DNA of 64,000 nucleotides from an uncultured Anaeroplasmataceae bacterium (GTDB taxonomy: Bacteria > Bacillota_I > Bacilli_A > Acholeplasmatales > Anaeroplasmataceae), in NCBI GenBank assembly GCA_934229785.1, contig CAKQEA010000007.1, positions 1 through 64,000 on the forward strand. Reading direction: 5' to 3'. A program made the translations under genes and the position numbers. Under the pieces are notes generated by a model. The model searched no databases and was not told where the DNA came from. It was given only the letters and a program-made list of their open reading frames with translations. Positions 56,596 to 64,000 of this stretch are shown piece by piece (the first letter of the stretch is position 1; every line of letters starts with the position of its first letter).

Positions 56596-57639
56596 ATGAA
56601 AAATTTAACTTTTAATTCTAAAAAAGTAGTTACAATGGGCGAAATTATGCTTCGTTTATCTACTCCTGCAAACACTCGTTTTGTTCAGGCAAATCAATTT
56701 GATATTATTTTTGGTGGAGGAGAAGCTAACGTTGCAGTTTCATGCGCTAACTATGGTTTAGATGCATGCTTTGTTACTAAGCTTCCTGATAATCCTATTG
56801 GACAGGCTGCAGTAAATTCTTTACGTCGTTATGGTGTTGATACTACTCATATCGCTCGTGGTGGTGATCGTGTTGGTATTTACTATTCTGAAACAGGTGC
56901 TTCTATGAGACCATCTGTAGTAGTTTATGACCGTGCTCATTCTGCAATTGCTGAAGCAAAGCCTGAGGATTTTGATTTTGATGCAATTATGAAGGATGCA
57001 GGTTGGTTCCATTGGTCTGGAATTACTCCAGCTATTTCTGATGAATCAGCTAAGTGCTTAGAGCAAGCTTTAATTGCTGCTAAGAAGTATGGTGTTGTTG
57101 TATCATGCGATTTAAATTTCCGTAAGAAGCTTTGGACTTCTGAGAAAGCTATTTCAGTTATGAAACCTTTAATGAAGTATGTTGATGTTTGTATTGGTAA
57201 TGAAGAGGATGCTGAATTATGCTTAGGCTTCAAGCCAGATGCAAATGTTGAAGCTGGTGAAACAGGTGCTTCTGGTTACTATAACATTTTCAAGCAAATG
57301 GCTAAGGAATTTGGCTTCAAGTATGTTGTTTCAACATTACGTGAATCTTTCTCTGCTACACATAATGGTTGGAAGGCTCTAATCTATGATGGTGAAGAAT
57401 TCTATGAGTCTAAGAGATATGATATCAACCCTATCATTGACCGTGTTGGTGGTGGTGACTCTTTCTCTGGTGGTCTAGTTTATGGTTTAATGACTAAGGC
57501 TACTCAAGGTGAAGCATTAGAGTTCGCTGTTGCTGCATCTGCATTAAAGCATACAATCAATGGAGATTATAACCTAGTTTCTGTTAAGGAAGTTGAAGCT
57601 TTAGCAGGTGGTAATGCAAACGGACGTGTACAACGTTAA
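56596..57639 (+). CDS. 2-keto-3-deoxygluconate kinase, PfkB family (copy 2)
   Basis: A 347-residue ribokinase-type kinase. GEIMLRLSTPANTRF, GGGEANVAVSCANYG and GGGDSFSGG are intact, with the catalytic Asp in the last motif. It is a paralogue of the kinase two genes upstream. Codon use is strongly adapted (more CGT/GCT than copy 1), suggesting it is the main kinase. It is followed by a hairpin with a GCAA loop, then the isomerase gene. The exact substrate cannot be settled from sequence. Confidence 0.85.
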   Translation: MKNLTFNSKKVVTMGEIMLRLSTPANTRFVQANQFDIIFGGGEANVAVSCANYGLDACFVTKLPDNPIGQAAVNSLRRYGVDTTHIARGGDRVGIYYSETGASMRPSVVVYDRAHSAIAEAKPEDFDFDAIMKDAGWFHWSGITPAISDESAKCLEQALIAAKKYGVVVSCDLNFRKKLWTSEKAISVMKPLMKYVDVCIGNEEDAELCLGFKPDANVEAGETGASGYYNIFKQMAKEFGFKYVVSTLRESFSATHNGWKALIYDGEEFYESKRYDINPIIDRVGGGDSFSGGLVYGLMTKATQGEALEFAVAASALKHTINGDYNLVSVKEVEALAGGNANGRVQR

Positions 57640-57688
57640 TTTTTGTCAAATACTAAATTAATGTATTGATACAAATTTGTTATTTTAA

Positions 57689-57712
57689 TTCAGTAGTGGC
57701 AACACTACTGAA
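57689..57712 (+). promoter_or_regulatory. Perfect GNRA-loop hairpin between kinase 2 and the isomerase gene
   Basis: A 10-bp stem, TTCAGTAGTG (57689-57698) with CACTACTGAA (57703-57712), closes a GCAA tetraloop. Only TTTA follows it, so it is a poor terminator. It could stabilise the upstream mRNA or set a processing or partial-termination point inside the operon. Confidence 0.7.
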
Positions 57713-57733
57713 TTTACCCCTTATGGAGGTTAT

Positions 57734-58570
57734 ATGAAAATTGGTGTAAGATTACACGATTTAGGTAAGTCTAGTGCTCCAGAGCTTGCAAAAAAAGCAA
57801 AATCAATTGGATTTGACTCTGTTCAACTTGTTTTAAATAAGGCGATTGAAGGCGAAACTGGTCTTGCTGGTACCTTATCTAAAGAAAAGGCTAATTATTT
57901 TTATGAGTGCTTTAAAAAGGAAGGATTGGAGATTGCTATGCTTGGCGCATATTTTAATCCAGTTCATTCTAACAAAGAGCTTGTAGCTAAAAATATTTTA
58001 AAATTTAAAGAACACTTGTTGTATGAAAATGATTTTCATGCTGGTTATGTTGGTAGTGAGACTGGTTCATTTAATGACGACAAGTGGACCTATAATCCAT
58101 TAAATCGTACAGAAGAAGCATTTCAAGAGGTAAAAAGAATTTTTAGTGATTTAGCTTTATATGCTGATCTGCATAATGCTAAAATTGCTTTAGAGGGTGC
58201 TTTTGGTCATTGTATGTATCAACCTAAAGCTTTAAAACGTTTAGTTGATGAAATCGGTAGCAATTCAATTTATTATACTGTTGATATTTATAATTATCTT
58301 GCAATAGAAAATTACGAGCATCATACAGATATATTTGATGAATGCTTAGATTTATTTAAGGGTAGAATAGTAATATTCCATATTAAGGATTTTATTGTAG
58401 AAAATGGTGCTTTAAAGCAATGCTGTATTGGTAAAGGCTTAATGAACTATGACTACATCATTCCAAAAATTAAAGAAAATTGTCCAAATGCTTATTTGAT
58501 TTTTGAAGGATCTAAGCCTGAGGATATGGAATATTCATATAAGTTTATTTCATCAAAACTAGGAGAATAA
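57734..58570 (+). CDS. Sugar phosphate isomerase/epimerase-like TIM-barrel protein
   Basis: A 278-residue AP-endonuclease-family-2 TIM barrel. The IGFDSVQLVLN strand, the HSNKELV loop, ALEGAFGHCMY with its metal-ligand Glu, YTVDIYNYLAIENY and the DFIVENG region resemble sugar-acid isomerases and epimerases (xylose isomerase-like fold). Metal ligands are likely the Glu, Asp and His residues in these segments. It lies between kinase 2 and kduI (1 nt before kduI), so it should act on a uronate or keto-uronate intermediate; the reaction is unassigned. Confidence 0.75.
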   Translation: MKIGVRLHDLGKSSAPELAKKAKSIGFDSVQLVLNKAIEGETGLAGTLSKEKANYFYECFKKEGLEIAMLGAYFNPVHSNKELVAKNILKFKEHLLYENDFHAGYVGSETGSFNDDKWTYNPLNRTEEAFQEVKRIFSDLALYADLHNAKIALEGAFGHCMYQPKALKRLVDEIGSNSIYYTVDIYNYLAIENYEHHTDIFDECLDLFKGRIVIFHIKDFIVENGALKQCCIGKGLMNYDYIIPKIKENCPNAYLIFEGSKPEDMEYSYKFISSKLGE

Positions 58571-58571
58571 T

Positions 58572-59408
58572 ATGAAATTAGACGTAAGATATGCGAATCA
58601 CCCAGATGATTCAAAAAAATATGATACTGAAGAATTAAGAAAGCATTATTTAATTTCTACAGTATTTGAAGCTGATGAAATTGTATTTACATATTCTCAT
58701 CAGGATCGTATGATTGCTGGTGGTGTTATGCCAGTAAATAAGGCAGTTGTTCTTGATTCTGCAGATGAACTTCGTGCTGATTATTTCTTACAACGCCGTG
58801 AAATGGGTTTCATTAATGTTGGCGGTAAGGGTAAGGTTACTCTTGATGGTAAGGTTTATGAAATCCTTCCAAAAGATGGAATGTATATTGGTATGGGTAC
58901 GAAGGAGATTATTTTCGAATCTGAAGATAAAAATAATCCAGCTAAGTTCTATGTAAATTCATGTCCAGCTCATAAGACATATCCAACTGTATATATTAAT
59001 TATGAGAAGGCTAATCATAAGCCTATGGGTGATGAAGCACATATGAATAAGCGTGTTATCAATCAATATATTCATAAAGATGTTTGTGAATCATGTCAGC
59101 TTGCAATGGGAATGACTGAGCTTGCAGTTGGTTCTTGTTGGAATACAATGCCATGTCATACTCATGAAAGAAGAATGGAAGTTTATTTCTATTTTAATTT
59201 CCCAGAGACTGAAAGAATATTCCACATTATGGGTAGACCTGATGAAACAAGACACATTATTATGGCCCCAGAGCAAGCAGTAATTTCACCTTCATGGTCA
59301 ATTCACTGTGCTGCTGCAACAATGAATTATACATTCATTTGGGGTATGTGTGGAGAAAATCAGGATTATGATGATCAAGATTTTTTCAAAACAGCTGATT
59401 TAAAATAA
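58572..59408 (+). CDS. kduI: 5-keto-4-deoxyuronate isomerase KduI
   Basis: A 278-residue cupin isomerase of normal length. The zinc ligands H196, H198, E203 and H245 are in the positions known for E. coli KduI (NTMPCHTHERRMEVYF and WSIHCAAA). It converts 5-keto-4-deoxyuronate, a product of unsaturated galacturonate, to 3-deoxy-D-glycero-2,5-hexodiulosonate. It starts 1 nt after the isomerase-like gene and is followed after 18 nt by kduD, which reduces its product. Confidence 0.94.
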   Translation: MKLDVRYANHPDDSKKYDTEELRKHYLISTVFEADEIVFTYSHQDRMIAGGVMPVNKAVVLDSADELRADYFLQRREMGFINVGGKGKVTLDGKVYEILPKDGMYIGMGTKEIIFESEDKNNPAKFYVNSCPAHKTYPTVYINYEKANHKPMGDEAHMNKRVINQYIHKDVCESCQLAMGMTELAVGSCWNTMPCHTHERRMEVYFYFNFPETERIFHIMGRPDETRHIIMAPEQAVISPSWSIHCAAATMNYTFIWGMCGENQDYDDQDFFKTADLK

Positions 59409-59426
59409 TATAGGAGGAAAATTATA

Positions 59427-60227
59427 ATGAAAATGTCAGATTTTAGACTAGATGGCAAAGTAGCATTAGTTACTGGTGCATCTTATGGTATCGGCTTTAA
59501 CATTGCAAAGGGCTTTGCTGAAGCAGGTGCAACAATCGTTTTCAACGATATTAACCAAGACTTAGTTAATAAAGGTCTTGCAGCTTACAAGGAAGCTGGT
59601 ATTGAAGCTCATGGTTATGTTTGTGATGTAACTAATGAGGATGCAGTAAATGCAATGGTAGCACAAATTGAAAAGGAAGTTGGCGTTATTGATATTCTTG
59701 TTAACAATGCAGGTATTATTAAGAGAATTCCTATGTGCGAAATGACTGCTGCACAATTCCGTCAGGTTATTGATATTGACTTAAACGGACCATTCATTGT
59801 TTCTAAGGCTGTAATTCCTTCAATGATTAAGAAGGGTCATGGAAAGATTATTAACATTTGTTCTATGATGAGCGAATTAGGACGTGAAACTGTTTCTGCA
59901 TATGCAGCTGCTAAGGGTGGATTAAAAATGTTAACTCGTAACATTTGTTCTGAATATGGTGAATACAATATTCAGTGTAATGGTATCGGACCTGGTTACA
60001 TTGCTACACCTCAAACTGCTCCACTTCGTGAGCGTCAACCAGATGGATCACGTCATCCATTTGATTCATTCATCATCGCAAAGACTCCAGCTGGTCGTTG
60101 GTTACAACCAGAAGAATTAGCTGGACCAGCAGTATTCTTAGCATCTGATGCTTCTAATGCTGTAAATGGACATATTTTATATGTTGATGGTGGTATTTTA
60201 GCTTATATTGGTAAGCAACCTAAGTAA
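59427..60227 (+). CDS. kduD: 2-deoxy-D-gluconate 3-dehydrogenase KduD (SDR)
   Basis: A 266-residue short-chain dehydrogenase. The cofactor motif TGASYGIG (16-23), NNAG near 93-96 and the catalytic S146, Y159 and K163 are present. It reduces the KduI product to 2-keto-3-deoxygluconate, the substrate of the operon's kinases. AGGAGG lies upstream at good spacing. It is the last gene of the operon, before a terminator, and has adapted codons. Confidence 0.92.
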   Translation: MKMSDFRLDGKVALVTGASYGIGFNIAKGFAEAGATIVFNDINQDLVNKGLAAYKEAGIEAHGYVCDVTNEDAVNAMVAQIEKEVGVIDILVNNAGIIKRIPMCEMTAAQFRQVIDIDLNGPFIVSKAVIPSMIKKGHGKIINICSMMSELGRETVSAYAAAKGGLKMLTRNICSEYGEYNIQCNGIGPGYIATPQTAPLRERQPDGSRHPFDSFIIAKTPAGRWLQPEELAGPAVFLASDASNAVNGHILYVDGGILAYIGKQPK

Positions 60228-60235
60228 TAAAAATT

Positions 60236-60282
60236 AAAAACGCAGTTATGTAGTCTTTTGGCTATAAATTGCGTTTTTTTTA
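60236..60282 (+). terminator. Intrinsic terminator of the uronate operon
   Basis: AAAAACGCAGTTATGTAG pairs (with mismatches) with the CTATAAATTGCGTTTTT arm and ends in Ts. Confidence 0.85.
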
Positions 60283-60385
60283 TTTGTTGAAATTGTCGTG
60301 ACCTAATATATTTAAAAGCTTGAAATATGACAAATAAGGTATTTGTAAATACTAATATATATAATACACATTAGGACAAGAATAA

Positions 60386-60955
60386 TTATTCTTGTTTCTC
60401 ACGCCTTGAAATGAAAATTGAAAGTGTTGAGAAAATCCCCTTAACAATAAATACAATACCAAATATAATTAAGTGGTTATAAACACTATCTCCTTTATTT
60501 AATAATAAAGATACTGCAAAAAATATTTCAATAATAATTTTTAAGCTTAATATTATCTTATTTTTTCTACTTTTATCATCTTTTTCTTCAAATAATTCTA
60601 AAATTGCTTCAATCACATTAAATATAGATGAAATTGCCATAATATAGGCAATAATATTTAAAAAATTAGTATTTACAAAAAAATATAATATTAAAAATAT
60701 AACAAGAAGAACTATATTAAAAATAACTAAGGCAATGTAAATCTTTCTTTTATATTTCCAAAATAGGAATAAATTTAACAATATAGTCTGAATGAAAAAT
60801 ACTAGTAAAAAATATTCTATATAGTTTATGATATGTTCTTTAAAGGTTAGTAAAAATATTCCAGCTATTATAACTAATATAGATAAAATTATGCTTGAAT
60901 ATATTATTGTTTTTGCTTGTTTTTTCACTTTAGTATGTATTTCAAGTATTTTCAT
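60386..60955 (-). CDS. Membrane protein, DUF308/HdeD-like
   Basis: A 189-residue protein with about six hydrophobic segments arranged in pairs (IIYSSIILSILVIIAGIFLLTF, IEYFLLVFFIQTILL, IYIALVIFNIVLLVIFLILYF, IIAYIMAISSIFNVIEAIL, IIIEIFFAVSLLL, LIIFGIVFIVKGIFSTL). The paired-helix and GIF/GIV features recall DUF308-type proteins. ATG 60955 follows AGGTGA; the in-frame GTG at 60964 is an alternative. No neighbour suggests a role. Confidence 0.6.
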   Translation of the reverse strand: MKILEIHTKVKKQAKTIIYSSIILSILVIIAGIFLLTFKEHIINYIEYFLLVFFIQTILLNLFLFWKYKRKIYIALVIFNIVLLVIFLILYFFVNTNFLNIIAYIMAISSIFNVIEAILELFEEKDDKSRKNKIILSLKIIIEIFFAVSLLLNKGDSVYNHLIIFGIVFIVKGIFSTLSIFISRREKQE

Positions 60956-61083
60956 CTTAGTCACCTATAATTATTATAACGGAAAATTATTTATGATTCT
61001 AGAATAAATATTTTGTATAAAAAGTTAATTTTATGTTATCGCGATTAAGAAAATATAAATTTTGGAGTGTTCTTAGATGGATA

Positions 61084-61538
61084 TATTTTAGACAAAGAAT
61101 TTTTCCATAGCTTTATAGCTATGATATTTATGATGAGAATAATATGATTTTTATTGTTTAATGAGAAATAACCCTTTGGACATTGTTTAAGGATATATTA
61201 TTTTGATAAAAAAGGTTGATTGTGTTAAAGAAAGAATATTATCAATACTTCCTAGATTTGACCTATATAGTGCAAATAAGTATTTAGGTTTGGTCAGGAA
61301 AGAATTTAATTTTTTTCAAATTATTATATTATTGATTTTTGCAAGTGGCATATTAATGGTGATTATCTTGGGTGGGATTATGAAAAAAACTATAGGATAT
61401 AATATGATTGCTAGAATATCAAAGGAATTATTTCATATGTCAGATTTGTATGTTATAGATGTCAAATATCCATCTGATATTTTAAATGCATTAATGCTTG
61501 TATTAGCAATTGATGCTGAAAAATGTTTAAAAAATTAA
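61084..61538 (+). pseudogene. Decayed LURP-one/tubby-like (LOR) gene with several frameshifts and stops
   Basis: Pieces of one LURP-one-type protein appear in order but in different frames. YFRQRIF ... YSYDIYDENNMIFIV lies in one frame from 61084, with TAG, TAA and TGA stops. FGHCLRIYYFDKKG lies in a second frame from 61175. KVDCVKERILSILPRFDLYS... runs in a third from ~61212. CKWHINGDYLGWDYEK lies in the second frame again from ~61319. ARISKELFHMSDLYVIDV...AIDAEKC returns in the third frame from ~61404. A 111-residue ORF (61203-61538, TTG start) covers only part and misreads the middle as a hydrophobic segment. At least four frame changes argue for a real pseudogene over a single sequencing error. 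Confidence 0.75.
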
Positions 61539-61545
61539 ATGAGGT

Positions 61546-61578
61546 TAAAAAAACGAAAGTATAGTGCTTTCGTTTTTC
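61546..61578. terminator. Bidirectional terminator between LOR relic and nrdG
   Basis: AAAACGAAAG (61550-61559) pairs with CTTTCGTTTT (61567-61576); A- and T-runs flank it on both sides. Confidence 0.88.
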
Positions 61579-62108
61579 TAGTTATTTAGTTCTGATAATA
61601 TAATTTTATTTGAATCAAGGGTTTGTTTAACATTAATTATTCTTTGATTAGAGGAACCTCTAAAATTAAGAGTTATTTTATATAAGTCAATTTTAAAGGG
61701 TCCATCTACTAATATATCTGTATTTTCTAATATTTCCTTCGTATATATAGTATGAGCTTTACCATCATATGGTAAAATATCTTTATCTAATATATAACCT
61801 GAATATATCCATAATGATTTAGTTGGATAAATTTCTTTAAATTTTTTTATAAGAAGGAGAACATCCTTTTGGTTTTCCGGTTCAAATGGTTCACCACCTA
61901 AAATGGTTAGTCCTTCAATATATTGAGGCTTTAAAGTATCAAGTATATATTTTATAGTTTCTAAGTTAAAGCACTCACCATAATTAAAGTCCCAGGTATC
62001 TTTGTTAAAACAACCCGGGCAGTGATTTCTACAGCCTGAGACAAATAGAGATGTTCTTACACCTACGCCATTAGCGATATCGTTTGTTTTTATTGTTGCG
62101 TAATTCAT
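61578..62108 (-). CDS. nrdG: Anaerobic ribonucleotide reductase activating protein
   Basis: A 176-residue radical-SAM activase. The cluster-binding motif CRNHCPGC lies near residues 30-37, followed by LTILGGEPF and LWIYSGY. It installs the glycyl radical on NrdD, encoded directly upstream with a 1-nt overlap, so the two are translationally coupled. It ends at a shared terminator facing the LOR pseudogene. Confidence 0.94.
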   Translation of the reverse strand: MNYATIKTNDIANGVGVRTSLFVSGCRNHCPGCFNKDTWDFNYGECFNLETIKYILDTLKPQYIEGLTILGGEPFEPENQKDVLLLIKKFKEIYPTKSLWIYSGYILDKDILPYDGKAHTIYTKEILENTDILVDGPFKIDLYKITLNFRGSSNQRIINVKQTLDSNKIILSELNN

Positions 62109-64000
62109 TATAAATGTAGCTTTCTGTCTTTAATCTCTTGAGTTCTACCTTGATTCCAAAATTGTGTTCCAATATAGCCACAGGTACGTCTAGCAACATT
62201 TAATTTTGTTTGATCACGATTTTTGCAATTTGGACATTCCCAAACTAGCTTATCATTCTTATCTGTTACAATTTTTATTTCACCGGTATAACCACATACT
62301 TGGCAGTAATCACTTTTTGTATTTAATTCAGCATACATTATATTATCGTAGATAAATTGTAATACAGATACAACTGCAGGTATATTATTTTGCATATTTG
62401 GTACTTCAATGTAGGAAATAGCGCCACCAGGTGATAGCCTTTGGAATTTTGATTCTAATGCCAATTTGCTGAATGCATCAATGTCCTCTGTTACATGGAC
62501 ATGATAAGAATTAGTTACATAATTTTTATCGGTAATTCCAGGAATAATTCCAAATCTATTTTGAAGGCATTTTGAAAATTTATAGGTTGTTGATTCAAGT
62601 GGTGTGCCATATAATGAATAATCAATGTTTTCAGCATTTTTCCATTTTGTAGTATATTCATTAAGCTTTTGCATTATTTCAAGGCCTAGCTTTTCTCCTT
62701 CACTATCGGTTAGCTTATGTCCATTAAGAGCAAGTACAGTTTCCCATAATCCTGCATATCCTAAAGAAATAGTTGAATAACCACCATATAAAAGCTTATC
62801 AATTTTTTCACCCTTTTTTAATCTTGCCAAAGCACCATATTGCCATAGGATTGGTGCAACATCAGATGGTGTTCCTAATAGTCTTTTATGTCTTGCTTGA
62901 AGTGCACTGTGACATAATTCTAGTCTTTGATCTAAAATCTTCCAAAATGATTTCATGTCCTTATTATGTACATCGCCTAAAGCAGATAAGGCTACGTCAA
63001 TTAAATTAATTGTTACAACACCTTGGTTAAATCTGCCATAATATTTTGGATTACCTAGTTTATCAACATAAGGAGTTAAGAAGCTTCTACAGCCCATACA
63101 TGTATAGCAATGACCAACTCCATTTTTGTCTATTTTGGTTTCAAGCATAACTTTTTCTGAAATATAGTCTGGAACCATTCTTTTAGCTGTGCATTTAGCC
63201 GCAAGCTCTGTTAAATAGAAGTATTTGTTGTTGATTGTAATATTGTCATCCTCTAATACGTAGATAAGTTTAGGGAAAGCAGGAGTAATCCAAACCCCCT
63301 GTTCATTTTTAACACCTTGAATTCTTTCTTTTAATGTTTCTTCAATCATTATAGCTAAATCAGCTTTTTCTCTTTCGTTTTTAGCTTCATTTAAATACAT
63401 AAATACTGTAACAAATGGTGCTTGGCCATTAGTTGTCATTAAGGTTACAACTTGATATTGAATTGTTTGAATTCCTTTTGTTATTTCACGTCTTAATCTT
63501 TTTTCAGTTATAATATTAAGCTTTTCTTCATCAATATCAATATCTGCAAGCTTGAATTCATCAATAATTTCTTTTTTAATCTTTTGTCTTGAAATATCAA
63601 CAAATGGTACTAAATGAGCAAGTGAAATAGATTGTCCACCATACTGACTTGATGCAACCTGGGCAATTATTTGAGTTGCAATATTACAGGCAGTAGAAAA
63701 TGAATGTGGCTTTTCGATCAATGTGCCAGAAATAACAGTACCATTGTTTAACATATCCTCTAAATTAATTAAATCACAATTATGCATATGCTGAGCGAAA
63801 TAATCTGCATCATGAAAATGAATTAATCCTTTTTCATGAGCATCTGAAATCTCAGCATCAAGAAGAAATCTTTTTGTTATATCCTTTGATACTTCACCAG
63901 CCATATAATCACGTTGAACAGAATTAACAGTTGGATTTTTATTAGAGTTTTCTTGTTTTACTTCCTCATTTTGACCCTCAATTAAGGTAAGAATATGCTC
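62108..64000 (-). CDS. nrdD: Anaerobic ribonucleoside-triphosphate reductase, 5'-truncated by the window
   Basis: The frame is open to the window edge: before the internal Met at 63904, residues such as ENSNKNPTVNSVQRDY continue the NrdD sequence in frame. The 630 visible residues include the HFHDADYFAQHMHNCDLINL block, the active-site cysteine region, the C-terminal zinc site (CQVCGYTG and CPNC) and the glycyl-radical loop RRTCGYIGTQFW. The N-terminal ATP-cone is outside the window. It makes dNTPs under anaerobic conditions with NrdG, and unlike the PFL here its radical domain is still fused. Confidence 0.95.
   Translation of the reverse strand, partial: EHILTLIEGQNEEVKQENSNKNPTVNSVQRDYMAGEVSKDITKRFLLDAEISDAHEKGLIHFHDADYFAQHMHNCDLINLEDMLNNGTVISGTLIEKPHSFSTACNIATQIIAQVASSQYGGQSISLAHLVPFVDISRQKIKKEIIDEFKLADIDIDEEKLNIITEKRLRREITKGIQTIQYQVVTLMTTNGQAPFVTVFMYLNEAKNEREKADLAIMIEETLKERIQGVKNEQGVWITPAFPKLIYVLEDDNITINNKYFYLTELAAKCTAKRMVPDYISEKVMLETKIDKNGVGHCYTCMGCRSFLTPYVDKLGNPKYYGRFNQGVVTINLIDVALSALGDVHNKDMKSFWKILDQRLELCHSALQARHKRLLGTPSDVAPILWQYGALARLKKGEKIDKLLYGGYSTISLGYAGLWETVLALNGHKLTDSEGEKLGLEIMQKLNEYTTKWKNAENIDYSLYGTPLESTTYKFSKCLQNRFGIIPGITDKNYVTNSYHVHVTEDIDAFSKLALESKFQRLSPGGAISYIEVPNMQNNIPAVVSVLQFIYDNIMYAELNTKSDYCQVCGYTGEIKIVTDKNDKLVWECPNCKNRDQTKLNVARRTCGYIGTQFWNQGRTQEIKDRKLHL

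Noticed and set aside
61203..61538. Genuine small membrane protein of 111 residues
   Set aside because: Its flanks match LURP-one in frame, but its hydrophobic middle is an out-of-frame reading of a LURP-one segment; better explained as a pseudogene.
1..64000. CRISPR arrays, tRNA/rRNA genes, insertion sequences, prophage
   Set aside because: No direct-repeat arrays, cloverleaf-like segments, transposases or phage structural genes were seen by eye; weak or divergent tRNAs cannot be fully excluded without a covariance search.

Overview
The window is AT-rich (roughly 28-30% GC by eye), densely packed Firmicutes-type chromosome. It uses the standard code, since TGA is a true stop. Start sites usually follow GGAGG or GGTGAT-like ribosome binding sites. 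Synteny blocks resemble Bacillus-type Firmicutes: engB, dnaG-rpoD-trmK and hpf-secA. Metabolism looks strictly fermentative and anaerobic, with pyruvate formate-lyase and its activase plus the anaerobic ribonucleotide reductase NrdD/NrdG. Large lipoproteins and uronate catabolism fit an uncultured gut Bacilli/Erysipelotrichia/RF39-like lineage; this placement is inference.

Layout. 1-3.7 kb: partial minus-strand gene, then a PLD-helicase-DUF3427 plus MutT pair (conflict/repair type). 3.8-9.1 kb: DUF4874/DUF4832 lipoprotein and a YhaO/YhaN (SbcDC-like) pair. 9.2-15.2 kb: structured leader with a zinc-ribbon/coiled-coil protein, two flavoproteins, and a Wzz-like membrane protein. 15.3-18.7 kb: NUDIX, PHP, EngB, and two genes that look like diverged SpoVID/YsxE. 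18.8-20.4 kb: a tiny minus-strand membrane ORF and a DUF4143 ATPase. 20.7-27.7 kb: glyQS, dnaG-rpoD-trmK, a hydrolase, and nrnA. 27.7-31.1 kb: pflA, a thioredoxin-like protein, and a pyruvate formate-lyase split into two genes. 31.9-33.2 kb: THF riboswitch and a FolT-type S component carrying a Wzz-like N-terminal extension. 33.3-39.4 kb: SAM riboswitch, then priA-fmt-degenerate HD-GYP-TSCPD-metK. 39.6-43.7 kb: two small genes, csp, hpf, secA. 43.8-52.8 kb: ABC-FtsX fusion and a giant CxxC-repeat lipoprotein. 52.9-60.2 kb: ArsB/NhaD-type permease divergent from an eda-kdgK-yhcH-kdgK2-isomerase-kduI-kduD uronate operon. 60.4-64 kb: membrane protein, decayed LURP-one gene, nrdG, and nrdD (cut by the window end).

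The genes form several coherent units. The radical enzymes PFL and NrdD each sit beside a radical-SAM activase. The riboswitches link folate uptake and SAM synthesis to their metabolites. The kdu/kdg/eda operon would carry 5-keto-4-deoxyuronate through KDG to pyruvate and glyceraldehyde-3-phosphate, feeding the PFL branch.

The strongest unusual observations are the split PFL, the FolT fusion under a THF riboswitch, the distal placement of metK behind a SAM riboswitch, the multiply frameshifted LURP-one relic, and possible spore-coat relics downstream of engB. I saw no CRISPR array, tRNA, rRNA, insertion sequence or phage block.
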